Origin: Bemisia tabaci
Taxonomy: Eukaryota; Arthropoda; Insecta; Hemiptera; Aleyrodidae
Assembly (NCBI RefSeq): GCF_918797505.1
Contig: NC_092801.1
Location: 24,768,477 to 24,832,476 of the forward strand
Direction of reading: 5' to 3'
DNA: 64,000 nt
Shown: positions 35,072-45,300 of the stretch, in pieces
Position numbering within the stretch: position 1 is the first letter of the stretch
How the letters are laid out: every line of letters begins with the position of its first letter
Translations under genes and position numbers: made by a program
The notes under the pieces: model-generated
The model's input: the letters and a program-made list of their open reading frames with translations, nothing else
Databases searched by the model: none
What the model was told of the DNA's origin: nothing

Positions 35072-35593
35072 TTAGTTATTACTAGATTTAGTTTTGGGGT
35101 TCACTTCAGTGGAACCGTCAGGTGAATTGGTTTCTCGTTTTCTTTTGTTGATCACAACTGTCCATTCACAATCTTTGGTTGGTATCACATTGGGGTCTTT
35201 TGAACTCGTTTTCGATGTAAATCCTAAAGTTTCTTCCAATGGTTTGGCTGTAGAAGTTGATGAGGGTGGGGGATTGGCCCCAAAAACCTTATCGACGACG
35301 TGTTTTTTGTATCTGGCATAGGTGGATAAATCCACATCTACTATCCAGTGATCTTCTGGAAATTCTGGTCCGGATCCTTGGAATGGTATGCAGGTGTCGT
35401 CTATTCCATGTGCTTGGAAAATGTGACAGCACTCTTGGCAGACTCGCCATGAAACGGCGTGGATACAGATAGCATCAGAAATGTTTTGTGTGCAAAAATC
35501 ACATGCATGAACTGGCTTTTTATGAACACATAAAAACCTGTAAGCATAAACAGCCTTGCGCTGCTCATTTTTATGGGTGTAGTAAAAAGGCAT
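35072..35593 (-). CDS. LINE ORF1, N-terminal part with a Cys/His cluster
   Basis: 173-codon ORF starting 15 nt after a leader rich in A/T. It has C31-x2-C34, C43-x-H45 and C52-x2-C55-C56, a possible zinc-binding cluster that I cannot assign to a named family. The C-terminal half is polar and basic (KRKRETNSPDG). It ends in SSNN-stop exactly where the next frame opens, suggesting that one ORF1 has been split by a small frameshift. Confidence 0.6.
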   Translation of the reverse strand: MPFYYTHKNEQRKAVYAYRFLCVHKKPVHACDFCTQNISDAICIHAVSWRVCQECCHIFQAHGIDDTCIPFQGSGPEFPEDHWIVDVDLSTYARYKKHVVDKVFGANPPPSSTSTAKPLEETLGFTSKTSSKDPNVIPTKDCEWTVVINKRKRETNSPDGSTEVNPKTKSSNN

Positions 35594-36079
35594 TTTATTA
35601 ATGTTTATGATTTACACAGTTAAATAAATTGTAAAATGTTCCAGGTCTAGTGTGTAGGGGCTACGCCCCGCAATGCGAAGTCAGTAGCAAAGCTACATCT
35701 TACCACACAGCGACGCACACCACACAACACTTGATAATCGCACTGATAAGGGAGCTCGGTTAGCAGCACGTCTGTTCTAGACCACGGTTGATAACGAACT
35801 CCGAAGGAACCGTAAAGTTGATCAGTTATTGTGCATTGCCTTCAAGGAATCATCCCGATGATAATCATTGATAGTTACTTTTTTTTTATACAATTATAAT
35901 CGTAAAATACAAGTGGACGTCTCCATGTATTTAGAAAAAATAAATGCGTTAAAAATATAGAAAAATTCTTCAACATTGTAACTTACGTATACGTATGACT
36001 GTTTATGAGAAATAAGGTCTTAGTCCATTTACTCAAAATCAGAATTGATTTATTGATATCAAAAGACAGGGGACAAGAA

Positions 36080-36350
36080 CAAGTTGGAAAAGCTGAAAAT
36101 GAGGAAATTCCTAAATATTTCACTTTTTATTGTCATTTTGCACTCATAGGAATCAACAATCTATCACAAAAATCCCTTCCCTCAGATATTGCTCAGTTGA
36201 CTTTTGAGGCTATGTTTACATGAAAACACTTGCATGAAAATAAAGCTCTCAGCTGTACCCATCTCTGTACCTATCTATGTAAGTAATTGTAATAAAATGT
36301 ATGGTACCACAATTCCTATTTTGATCATTTTAATATACGGACCATTATAT
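36080..36350. repeat. Dispersed repeat shared with 10865-11150
   Basis: AAGTTGGAAAAGCTGAAAATG and GACTTTTGAGGCTATGTTTA match in the same order. The continuation (ACCAATCGATATCGATACAA) follows the MITE at 36640. Confidence 0.6.
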
Positions 36351-36354
36351 GAAC

Positions 36355-36592
36355 CGCGTTAAGCAGAAACATGCCGAATTTAACTGAGCAATTTAACTGC
36401 TTTTTACATGAAAACGGTTAAGCGGATTTTTGTGCAAATTTCAGTGAATTATCTGCGTTGTAAGATGCAAATTCTTTACCATTTTAAAAGAAATTCGCAC
36501 CGCAGTTCTCCTGTAAAAAATTAAATCACCCTGTTAAATTTGGCAATAGCTGATGTGGCTTGGTTCCTTTCTGCTAAACGCGGTTCATATAT
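36355..36592. mobile_element. GTTAAACAGAAAGGAACC-family MITE, copy 2
   Basis: GAACCGCGTTAAGCAGAAAC at the left and GGTTCCTTTCTGCTAAACGC at the right. Confidence 0.75.
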
Positions 36593-36988
36593 ATCATTTC
36601 AACATGCTCAACCAAGAATGCGTTTGAATACTATGTTTACGTGTTGAACCAATCGATATCGATACAATCTCACCTGTTCGATGTATCGAATTCGATCCAT
36701 AAAAAAAATTCGGTTCGCGAAATTCCTGATCTACGATTTTTTAATGACGCGCGTGATGGATACGCTACGCAAATCTAGGAAACGGATTTCCACATCAGAG
36801 ATAGAAACTTTAGGCTTTTTGGATGGACGGAGAGTGCATCGCAATTTACAAATTTCTGGGAACTCCCAAAAAAAGATTCATTATCGTTGTTATCCGATAT
36901 GCTTTTCCTGCTGCATGATATTTTTTTCTCTTTTTTTTGTAGCGAATGAAGTGGAAAATTGGAGACACGGAATTCAAAATATGAAGTT

Positions 36989-37190
36989 TAAGGTGATTTG
37001 ATGAACGCCATATTTTGTGTCAGAACGGCATGCGATATATCGCATCAATTGGTTCCATTTTTTTAGCTACTCGTCATTTTTCTCCAATTTTGAGATCGCA
37101 ATTCTGTTTTCAAGAGACTGAAGCACTCACTTACAAATTTTATCAAAGAAATTCAACGTAATAAAAGCGTGGTTATTTTAGAGAGAAAAT
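36989..37190. mobile_element. Single arm of the AAGGTGATTCGATGGACGCC hairpin family
   Basis: AAGGTGATTTGATGAACGCC and GCATGCGATATATCGCATC match 53911-54130. A GTATCA-type short tandem repeat follows at 37210-37250. Confidence 0.7.
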
Positions 37191-37360
37191 ATCGCATTCG
37201 AGTGCAGTTTCGATATCAGTATCGAATGTATCAGTATCAGTATCAGTATCTTAAAAAACTACTAATCATTTCTTGAAAATTCCGGTGAATTTTCTTCTCT
37301 ATGTGCGAAATATTCTGTGAAAATTTCAAAGCATGATTTATGCTCGGTCCCCTCACAAAG

Positions 37361-37361
<1 letters not shown>

Positions 37362-37419
<58 letters not shown>
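37362..37419 (+). repeat. Poly-A tract of about 58 bases
   Basis: Uninterrupted A run. It produces spurious poly-Lys and poly-Phe ORFs on the two strands. Its length may be affected by assembly. Confidence 0.9.
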
Positions 37420-37422
<3 letters not shown>

Positions 37423-38270
37423 GAAATGGATATTTTGAAACATCGCAACCTTTGTACGCATTTTTGCGGTTTCACCGTTTATATCTTCAAGGGCATTTCT
37501 TCGCTAAGTGAAAATATTCTATTCTTATTATATTTATGGGAATTCGTTTAGTATAACTGGCAATCGTGCTATTGACTGATACCGGTGTTTCCTCCAAAAT
37601 GTTCTGTTTTTTGTCATCACAAAAAAAAAAAACCACAACGTTTTTGAAACACATCCGTGGAACATGATGTTAGTGTGTTAACTTTTTCTTGCAGGTAAAA
37701 ACTGGTACTTAGCATGTGAAAGTAAGCGGATGAAAATCAATGCATTCAAATTCAGAACTTGCGTAACAATTGAAATTTTAGCAAAAACTTTAAAACAGAA
37801 AAAAAACTTAAGGTAGGTATAATTAGTTTTCTGAAGGTCTGTCAAACTTTAAATTATCTTCAATCTATGGCAGTACGTGTTGTAAAACGCTCGAGTAAGC
37901 TTCTCCAACAAGTTGAATATAAGTTGCGTGGGGTGGCTGATAAGCCATTAAACTTTTGTCCTAATACCGAGTGATGAACTAGAAGACAGATTTCGGCTCG
38001 CAGAACGAAAAGTTAATTTTACCTAGACCCTTTATCGTCATCGTGGGCCCAATCTCCCCTTCATTTCGAGTCGCACAGAATTTTCCCAATTTTTCCTCAA
38101 AATCTAATCAGCGGTAAAAACCAAAAAAAAAAAAAAAAAGAGAGAGAGAGAGAAAAAAATGAATTTATTTCGGTTTCATACCGTCAGCGTTGATTGGGTA
38201 GGAATATTAATGTGATTTTTTAGATGACCTATTTGCAAGTGAATCAGAACAGCGCGTGTTCGCTTTTTAA
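37420..38270. other. Unassigned stretch
   Basis: An (A)n(GA)n microsatellite lies at 38125-38158. No gene or paired terminal repeat was recognised. Confidence 0.35.
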
Positions 38271-38430
38271 CAGTGGCGAGGCATGAATGATCGATTATCG
38301 ATATTTCTCCATTTGAAATTATGGTAAAGAATCGATTATCAAGGTGTTTGTTGCAAACATCCTGTGTATCGATCCTTTTCAATAGATGTAACTGGAAGAT
38401 TAATCGATACATCGCGAAACGATATGCTGG
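38271..38430. mobile_element. hAT MITE, 165-bp family, degenerate
   Basis: CAGTGGCGAGGCATGAATGA start. The inner TCGATTATCAAGGTGTTTG core is conserved. The right end is mutated. Confidence 0.7.
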
Positions 38431-38724
38431 AGCACATATACTGCAAAATATCCTCCGAGTCTCACAATATTTTTTTTTTTAAAAAAATTTCCAACCTCCG
38501 GATATACCTACTTTAGGTAATACTAAAAGCCAAGTGACAAAGTTTCATGCACTGTAAAAAAACTATTTGTTACGGCGTAAAATATGAAATGGAAAAAAGA
38601 CAAAATTTGGGTTAATGTTTTTGTTGGGATCCGACATGTTACCTTGAAAACGACATGATATAGTTCTACACGGCGAATGCCATAAATGAAGGCTTGGGCG
38701 AAACTTCGTGACATGAATCCAATG

Positions 38725-38870
38725 GAGGTGCGTGAATGATCCATTATCGATATTTCCCCATTTAAAGCTACGGTAGCGAATCGATTATTAAGGTGTTCGT
38801 TGCGAACAACCTGTTTATCGATCCTTTTCGATTGGTTTAAATGGCAGATCAATTATACACCACGCCGCTG
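38725..38870. mobile_element. hAT MITE, 165-bp family, degenerate; just past the protease-like gene
   Basis: The right end CACCACGCCGCTG and the core TTAAGGTGTTCGTTGCGAAC are recognisable. The left end is eroded. Confidence 0.65.
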
Positions 38871-38983
38871 GACATGACACTTCGTTTCAACTTCTCCAGC
38901 CATTATCAGAGTGTGCTTTAAGAAAAATATTCATGGTCCCGATGAACTTGATTGATATAAACTCGCGTGAAATATTCCATTCC

Positions 38984-38989
38984 TTTATT
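38984..38989 (-). other. Polyadenylation signal AATAAA of the protease-like gene
   Basis: AATAAA on the minus strand, about 240 bases past the stop codon. This is a plausible 3' UTR length. A degenerate hAT MITE begins roughly 110 bp further on. Confidence 0.45.
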
Positions 38990-39231
38990 TATGAATAGAT
39001 TTGTTTAGTAAAAACTTAAATTTAAGAATAAAGGGTAGCACGAAACATTAGATCAATGGTCAACTTGAGGTCGTACACGTATACAGTAAGGGTGAAAATA
39101 CAAGATAGAGGAAGAAGCCCCCTGATACTTATTCCTTTACTTTCTCGCTCTGTTGTTTTGCATTTTTAGCGTCTTTAAGATCAATAATCAACATTATACA
39201 ATTCATGACCGAAATAACCTGTATTAAGGGG

Positions 39232-39321
39232 TTAACTTCGTCTCAATATCGTGAACGGAGAGTTTATTTCAAAACTTTGAAGACCCAATCCGCATCTTCC
39301 TTTGGCAATCAGGATATGACC
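39232..39321 (-). CDS. Exon 12: C-terminal exon and stop codon
   Basis: Acceptor TGTTCTGCTGCAG. It encodes GHILIAKGRCGLG, which matches the family GYxxIxRGxxxCGI block after the W-G motif, then a short tail ending FTILRRS and TAA at 39234-39232. The last cysteine (Cys515) is the usual C-terminal C1A cysteine. Confidence 0.9.
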   Translation of the reverse strand, partial: GHILIAKGRCGLGLQSFEINSPFTILRRS

Positions 39322-42300
39322 CTGCAGCAGAACATCAAATCCAATTTTTAGTTCGAACTCATTAATCAATAGTTAGACATCATAGGTTCGAAAATACTCG
39401 AGTGGAATGGTTTTAACCGCTGACATCTGTCGAATAGGATTTGGCTCGTTAGACGTAAGGGCGTATCTCAGTTCTCACCTAAGCCTTTTCGTCCATATGA
39501 ACTGCATTTTGCATTTCGGACCTATAAAGTCTGGCTCTTATGGAAAAACACTTACGTGCATGAGGAAACTAATGGCACATACGTTGTTTTTAAACCGGCT
39601 GGAATCTATAGGTCCAAATTGCAAAATTTAGTCCATATAATTTCATGCATTTTGGGGCTCACGTTGAAATAAGGGTAAGCCTTTACCTCAGAAGAGCAAC
39701 GAAGAACAAAATAAAAATCAAATGAGAGAAGAAAACGTCTTACGAGTAGTCGCAAGAACTAGGGGTCGAAAGATGCAGTTTTTTAATCGATTCGATCAGA
39801 AAATCGATTTCCAACCAAAACTTCCTTTACCTTCCTCATTCAGTAAACAGAGGAAACACATTACTAACAAAATAACGCTTTATATGAACCAACTGCTATT
39901 CTTATCCGAAGGATAAACTCGGCATTTGAATAATGCGTCTACCGCAAAACAATGGTAGAATGGAGGTTGGGTTCGGACCCAACATGCAACTATTTTAACC
40001 TCGCAGTGGGCCGGGTTACATACGCTCAATTTTTCAGGCGAAATCTGAGCTCAATTCAAGGCTTTCGCGATAGGGTAAGAGCGTGCGGGTGCAATTAGTG
40101 TTAGCCTCGATTGTGACGTCTGTTTCCGTCAACTATTGGGCTATGTAGCAAAGATTTGAAATGTGATAGTAACTAACATGAGATGCTCTCCGAAAGACGA
40201 ACTCTGCATTTGATGCACTGAGCGTAAACCAATGGAAGAATACGCGACATTGGATTTGGAGACATTATGCAGCTTGTTTAACTCTGGCCGAGTGGGCTGG
40301 GGGGTAGGCCGGGTTGCATACGCTGAAGAAAACTTGTACCGACCCTACTGCGAGATCTGTGCATCACGAGCGCGCGTGAGCCGTGGCCAGATCTCAAATT
40401 TCGCCTGCAAAATCTAGCGTATGCAACCCGGCCCACCGCGGAGTTGAAATAGTTCCATGTTGGGTCCGAACCCAATTTCCGTTCTTCCATTGGTTTACGC
40501 TAGACGCGTTGTTCAAATGCCGAGGTTATCATCCGGCCGACCGCGCAGTTTATAGTTTTATGTAGGGTCCGAACCCAACTTCGCACATTCGATAAAAACA
40601 CAAAAACATAGCCCGAATATACGAACGAAGAAGGTGAGAATTAAAAAATAGGTAAACTAGGCTAAAAACATTAAAAAACGCTAAAAGGCAGGACGTTTCG
40701 AGCTGTTACCAGCTCATTTTCAGCTACAAAAACACAAAAAAGCAAGTAAAAATTGAGTGGCAACCTGACCCCAGCCGTTACTGAGCAGCAGTTACGTGAT
40801 AACGGCTGGGGTCAGGTCGCCACTCAATTTTTTACTTGATTTTTTTGTGTTTTTGCAGCTGAAAATGAGCTGGTAACAGATCGAAACGTCCTGCCTTTTA
40901 GTGTTTTTTATGTTTTTAGCCTTGTTTACCCCGTTTGTAATTCTCTCCTTCTTCCTTCGTACATTCCTCCATTGTTTTGAGTTCAAATAGCGTTCCGTTA
41001 TCTATGATGTTTAAAAAAAGGCTCAGATGTGAACGAAATGTTGACTGTAAACGCTCCTAGTTCATTCACCTGAAACTCAAACTGATAGAAGCGAAAGTGA
41101 CACGAAGCAAAATGCAAACTTGCAATTTTAATGTAGAATCAAAATGAAATCTGGAAGGTAAATGGTGAATAAAGATTCACCAACGTACTTTAAAATTTGG
41201 CAATAGCCGACGTGGCTTGGTTCCTTTCTGCCTAACGCGGTCAACGTAAAAGTACAATTTTACAGGGATAAAAGCCTATTGTCCCCCCCTCGCATATCGG
41301 TGTTTTTTCTCAGCAGAGCAGTATGTAATTTTAATTGCAAAAATGATTACCTGTAAACCCCAGTCACTTTCCACACTAAACCGGACAATCCAGGCGTCTG
41401 AAACAGAGAGGAAATTCGGAGGTAATAATTTACGTCTATCATATTATCATGCATTCATAGGTAAGGGAACTATCAGACAAAGATTCAAAGTTGAGTTCTT
41501 GATAATAGATGTTGATTTTAATCTGCGTCTGTGAACGTTTCGGGAAAAAACCATCCAAAAGTGTCAAATCAACCGCATACGCGGTTCATACTAGCGATTC
41601 AAAAAACATACTTTCGAGAAAAAGCTATTCAAACTCCTATAACTGGTAAAAGTGAGCTATAATGACTGTCTCTTGCTCTGATTTTTGTATCAAATTGTTT
41701 TGTTCGGTGGAGAGTTTTGGAGGTGTCACCATATCGGGCATCGCTCAAAAATTTCTCAAGCGTCGTCGCTCCAAAAAGCCGTTTACAAAAATGGTCATAT
41801 CTCGTGAGCAAATAAATTCCATGCAAGGCATATGTACATCGATGGATGTGAAATCAAACAAACTATTGACTAGACGACTTTTTATTCGAACAAAAAGTGT
41901 GATGCTTTGAGATAATTGCGGTTTTGTAAAAATTGACGAATTTAAAAATCGAAATATTGGCAACAGTGCATTTTAAAATTGATTTACTACGAATACATAT
42001 TTACATTGCGCATTTTTACGATTTAAACGAACGTTGGCTTGATTCTTGAACAAAATTCTCACCTTTTTTTCGATGGAATTTTAAGGGCTGAAAGGAGAAA
42101 ACCTTCACTAATAGTAAAGAGTCTGTTGAGGGGGTTTACTTTGTCTCTGATATGTGTTGATTCTCGCAACTTGCCAGCATTGGATTTTGTTCATTTGAAT
42201 TACTTCAAAACGATCGATATTTATGAAGGCACCGTCTTTCATAACGTCGATTATTCATAATGAATTTAAATAGAGGAAACACAATGTTTAACAGTGGCGT

Positions 42301-45300
42301 GGCGTGAACTGCGATTTATCGATTGTTATGCCGTTTAAACCTATGGAAAAGGATCGATAAACAGGGTGTTCGCAGCGAACACTTTTATAATCGATTCTTC
42401 ACCATACGTTTAAATGACATAACAATCGATACATCGCAATTCACGCCACGCCACTGATGTTTAACAAATTCCGATGATCACGAAAGGTCGAAACTCACAA
42501 TGATCTTGTGAAAAAATTAACGGAGAGAAGGAAAAATACTTTAGAAGGATAAATATAAAAATTATAAATTAACGGAGAGAAGGAAAAATACTTTAGAAGG
42601 ATAAATATGAAAATTAAAAATGAATTATATGTTGAAAGAAAATACAAAAAATACCCGTATATTGACCAACAATGACACCAGCGTGATTGATCTTGCTCAC
42701 TTCGTTGGTGCAACCAGGTGAATCGTAAACCCCCGAAACGTAGTGCTGGAACGGAAAACAAGTGGTTTCATAGTAAACTAAACTTATAAAAGAATATTTT
42801 ACCCATGAAACTATTTACAAAACCCATCAATTTATATAATGGTTGAGAAGCGGATTTGTTTTTTTAACCGATTTCCGCCTTGCTTCTGAGTCGTAAGTTG
42901 TATTCTGTTGTGGTAAGGAAGAGCGCAGTACAATCCTTCAGACATTGCCAAATTCCCATTGGCAAAATACGAATTTTCAGGGATAATCTGTGAAAATTTT
43001 ATACCAGTTTTTCTCAGAGTTTCATTCGCAACCAGATCTGAAATTATCTGAAAATTTCAAGAGAAAATATCCATAACTTTTCTTAAAAATAAACATTTAA
43101 GTGGAGGGAATTCGGTAACTCTCAAATGTTCATACGGCTGTTTCCCCTTAGCACGGTAGCAATACAGTCAGTTGCTTGGACATCGCTGACGGACACAACA
43201 CTGCGCACTGTGCCGATAAATCGCCTTGCATGATTCAACTATTCGTGCTCGACGGTTAGCCATATTGCATGTAGAGAATTGAAGGCGCTAGAAGGCTCTC
43301 CTCTCTGCACTCAACACTCAGCGTACATATTGGTGCAAGTATTCATGATTGACGGTTGGCAGTGTTGCATATGCGGAAAACCGAAGGCGGTGTTATTTTC
43401 TGAATGCATTGACATTAACAAAACATAACTATATTTTACTATTCATGCGAAAGAGATAGCCTTGTTGTACAAGGCCGTATTTGGAACCGCTACAATTTTC
43501 AACTAAGCCGCTTCGAGTTTAACAGAGAACCACCAAATTGCATTTGGTGGGGGTGGTTTTTAATTAATCCTGTCACAAATTTTCTTCTGTCAAAAATTCA
43601 AAGTTGAATTCAAAGTGTCGGGTGTGAAGCTAGAACCGGCTCGCAACCGGTTCTCGGCTAAACTCAATAAATTCAAGTCCACGAAATGGAAACATATTTC
43701 ATTAATCATGATTCAATGATGAAAATTCATTTCGAAGTTTGTAGTTAATAGATTAAAGGGATGAGGGCCATGGGGGCAAACTTGGATGGTAGGAAAAAGA
43801 CAAAAAAGGAGAAGAGGAAAATTACCTTAAAAAATGCATAAGCAGGAGAAAAAATACAAGAATAAGAATAATAAGAATAAGAGGAAAGAAGAATGAGTAG
43901 AACAGGAAGAATAACATAATAAGAAGTAGCAGTGGTATAGAACACAAGAGACGACGAATAATTAGAAGAAGAATAAAAGGAAGTAAAAGAAGAACTAGAA
44001 AGAGTAGAATCAGAAGAAAAAGATACCATGAATAAGAGGAAAAAGACCGAAAGGAAGAGGAATAAAAAGCAAAAGTAGTAGAAGAAGAAAAAAGTCGAAG
44101 AATAAGGAAAATAAGTAGAAGAGAAGAAGTAGAAGGCAGATTCTCCGTTTTATCTTTCCGCGTTGGAGTCACTCAATAAAAAAAAAAAAACAAGCGGGAA
44201 AGTTCTAATACTGTCGTACTAGAAAAGCGCTCAGGTGTTAGTCAGTGTATTTAGTGAAGAAAGGAAGTATAAACTCCGTCGACTTGGCTGGGTAATGGAA
44301 ATAAAATATCAGCTGATAGCAAACAAAGGTTACCAAGGAAACCGTAAACGCGTTTTTTCGTTTCCCGAAAATGATAGTCACCGTTGAGCTCATCAGGCGC
44401 TTTTTTTTTTAGGCTTCATTTGAGTTCAACGATCAATTTCGATAAGAATTACTCTACCGCTAAGAAATTGTCTTATAGACAAACGATCGAAACTACCTGC
44501 GCATTACGTTAAAAGCATAAAATACAGTTTTCACAGCTTTATTTATTTCAAAAATGGACCCCCCCCCCCCCCCCCCAAAGCCTACACATCGATGAGCTGG
44601 TGCGCCATTTAAACGCATTAGCACTAGTATACTAGTACTCAGAGGCAAGTCGAAATCAAAAAGCGCTGCCTATCGGCTCAGGGCTTAAAAAAAATTCCCA
44701 CCTGGAGTTCTAATGGTGCGTAGAGGATTGACGGGAGTGGACTGTGCTCCAAGTGCTCCGCTAGTTGATTGGCTCCCGGGACATCGGTGTAGTAATTGAG
44801 CTTCATGTAAGGCCCTATAAATGATTTGCATCTCCCGTTCCTTGCCATGTAGGGGTAGGAGACAGCGCTCGGAACTCCGATCTTTATCAAATAGACAATG
44901 GCGTCTCTCATGTCACCACCGTGACAGCCGTCGTTTGTCACAACGCAGTCGATCAAAGCTGTTGACATTCCCGAACTTCAGTGATAGGAGACAGTGGCGT
45001 AGCGTGCTTTGCGATACATCGATTAATACGCCACTCAAACCTATGAATAAAGATCGATTATCAGGGTGTTCGCAGCGAACACCTTAGTAATCGATTCTGT
45101 ACCATAGCTTCAAAAGGCGAGATATCGATAATCGATCATTCACGCCACGCTACTGATAGGAGATGGTGTGACAGGGATTCGCGGTTTCGGTTATTGTGTA
45201 AAATTTTGCGAGAAACACAATGTGCCACTGGTTTTCTGTAGAATACCTACAGTGGAAAAAGAAACTTATTGGATCTAGAGTCCAGACTCTTGAAAACATT

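Larger units (their letters stand above)
33575..35812 (-). mobile_element. ORF1-only LINE derivative (half-LINE) with poly-A tail and 10-bp target-site duplication
   Basis: The direct repeat GAAGGAACCG lies at 33575-33584 and 35803-35812. Between them, read on the minus strand, are a 5' leader, a Jockey-type ORF1 (35593-33999), a roughly 390-bp 3' region with AATAAA at 33619-33614, and a 22-base A tail. No reverse transcriptase or endonuclease is encoded between ORF1 and the tail. The element therefore looks full-length but lacks ORF2, and it would need an autonomous LINE for movement. HAL1 elements of mammals have this layout. Confidence 0.85.

Noticed and set aside
43745..44172. Ser/Leu-rich minus-strand ORFs with membrane-like stretches
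   Set aside because: They are the complement of a purine-rich low-complexity tract. Two overlapping frames look equally hydrophobic.
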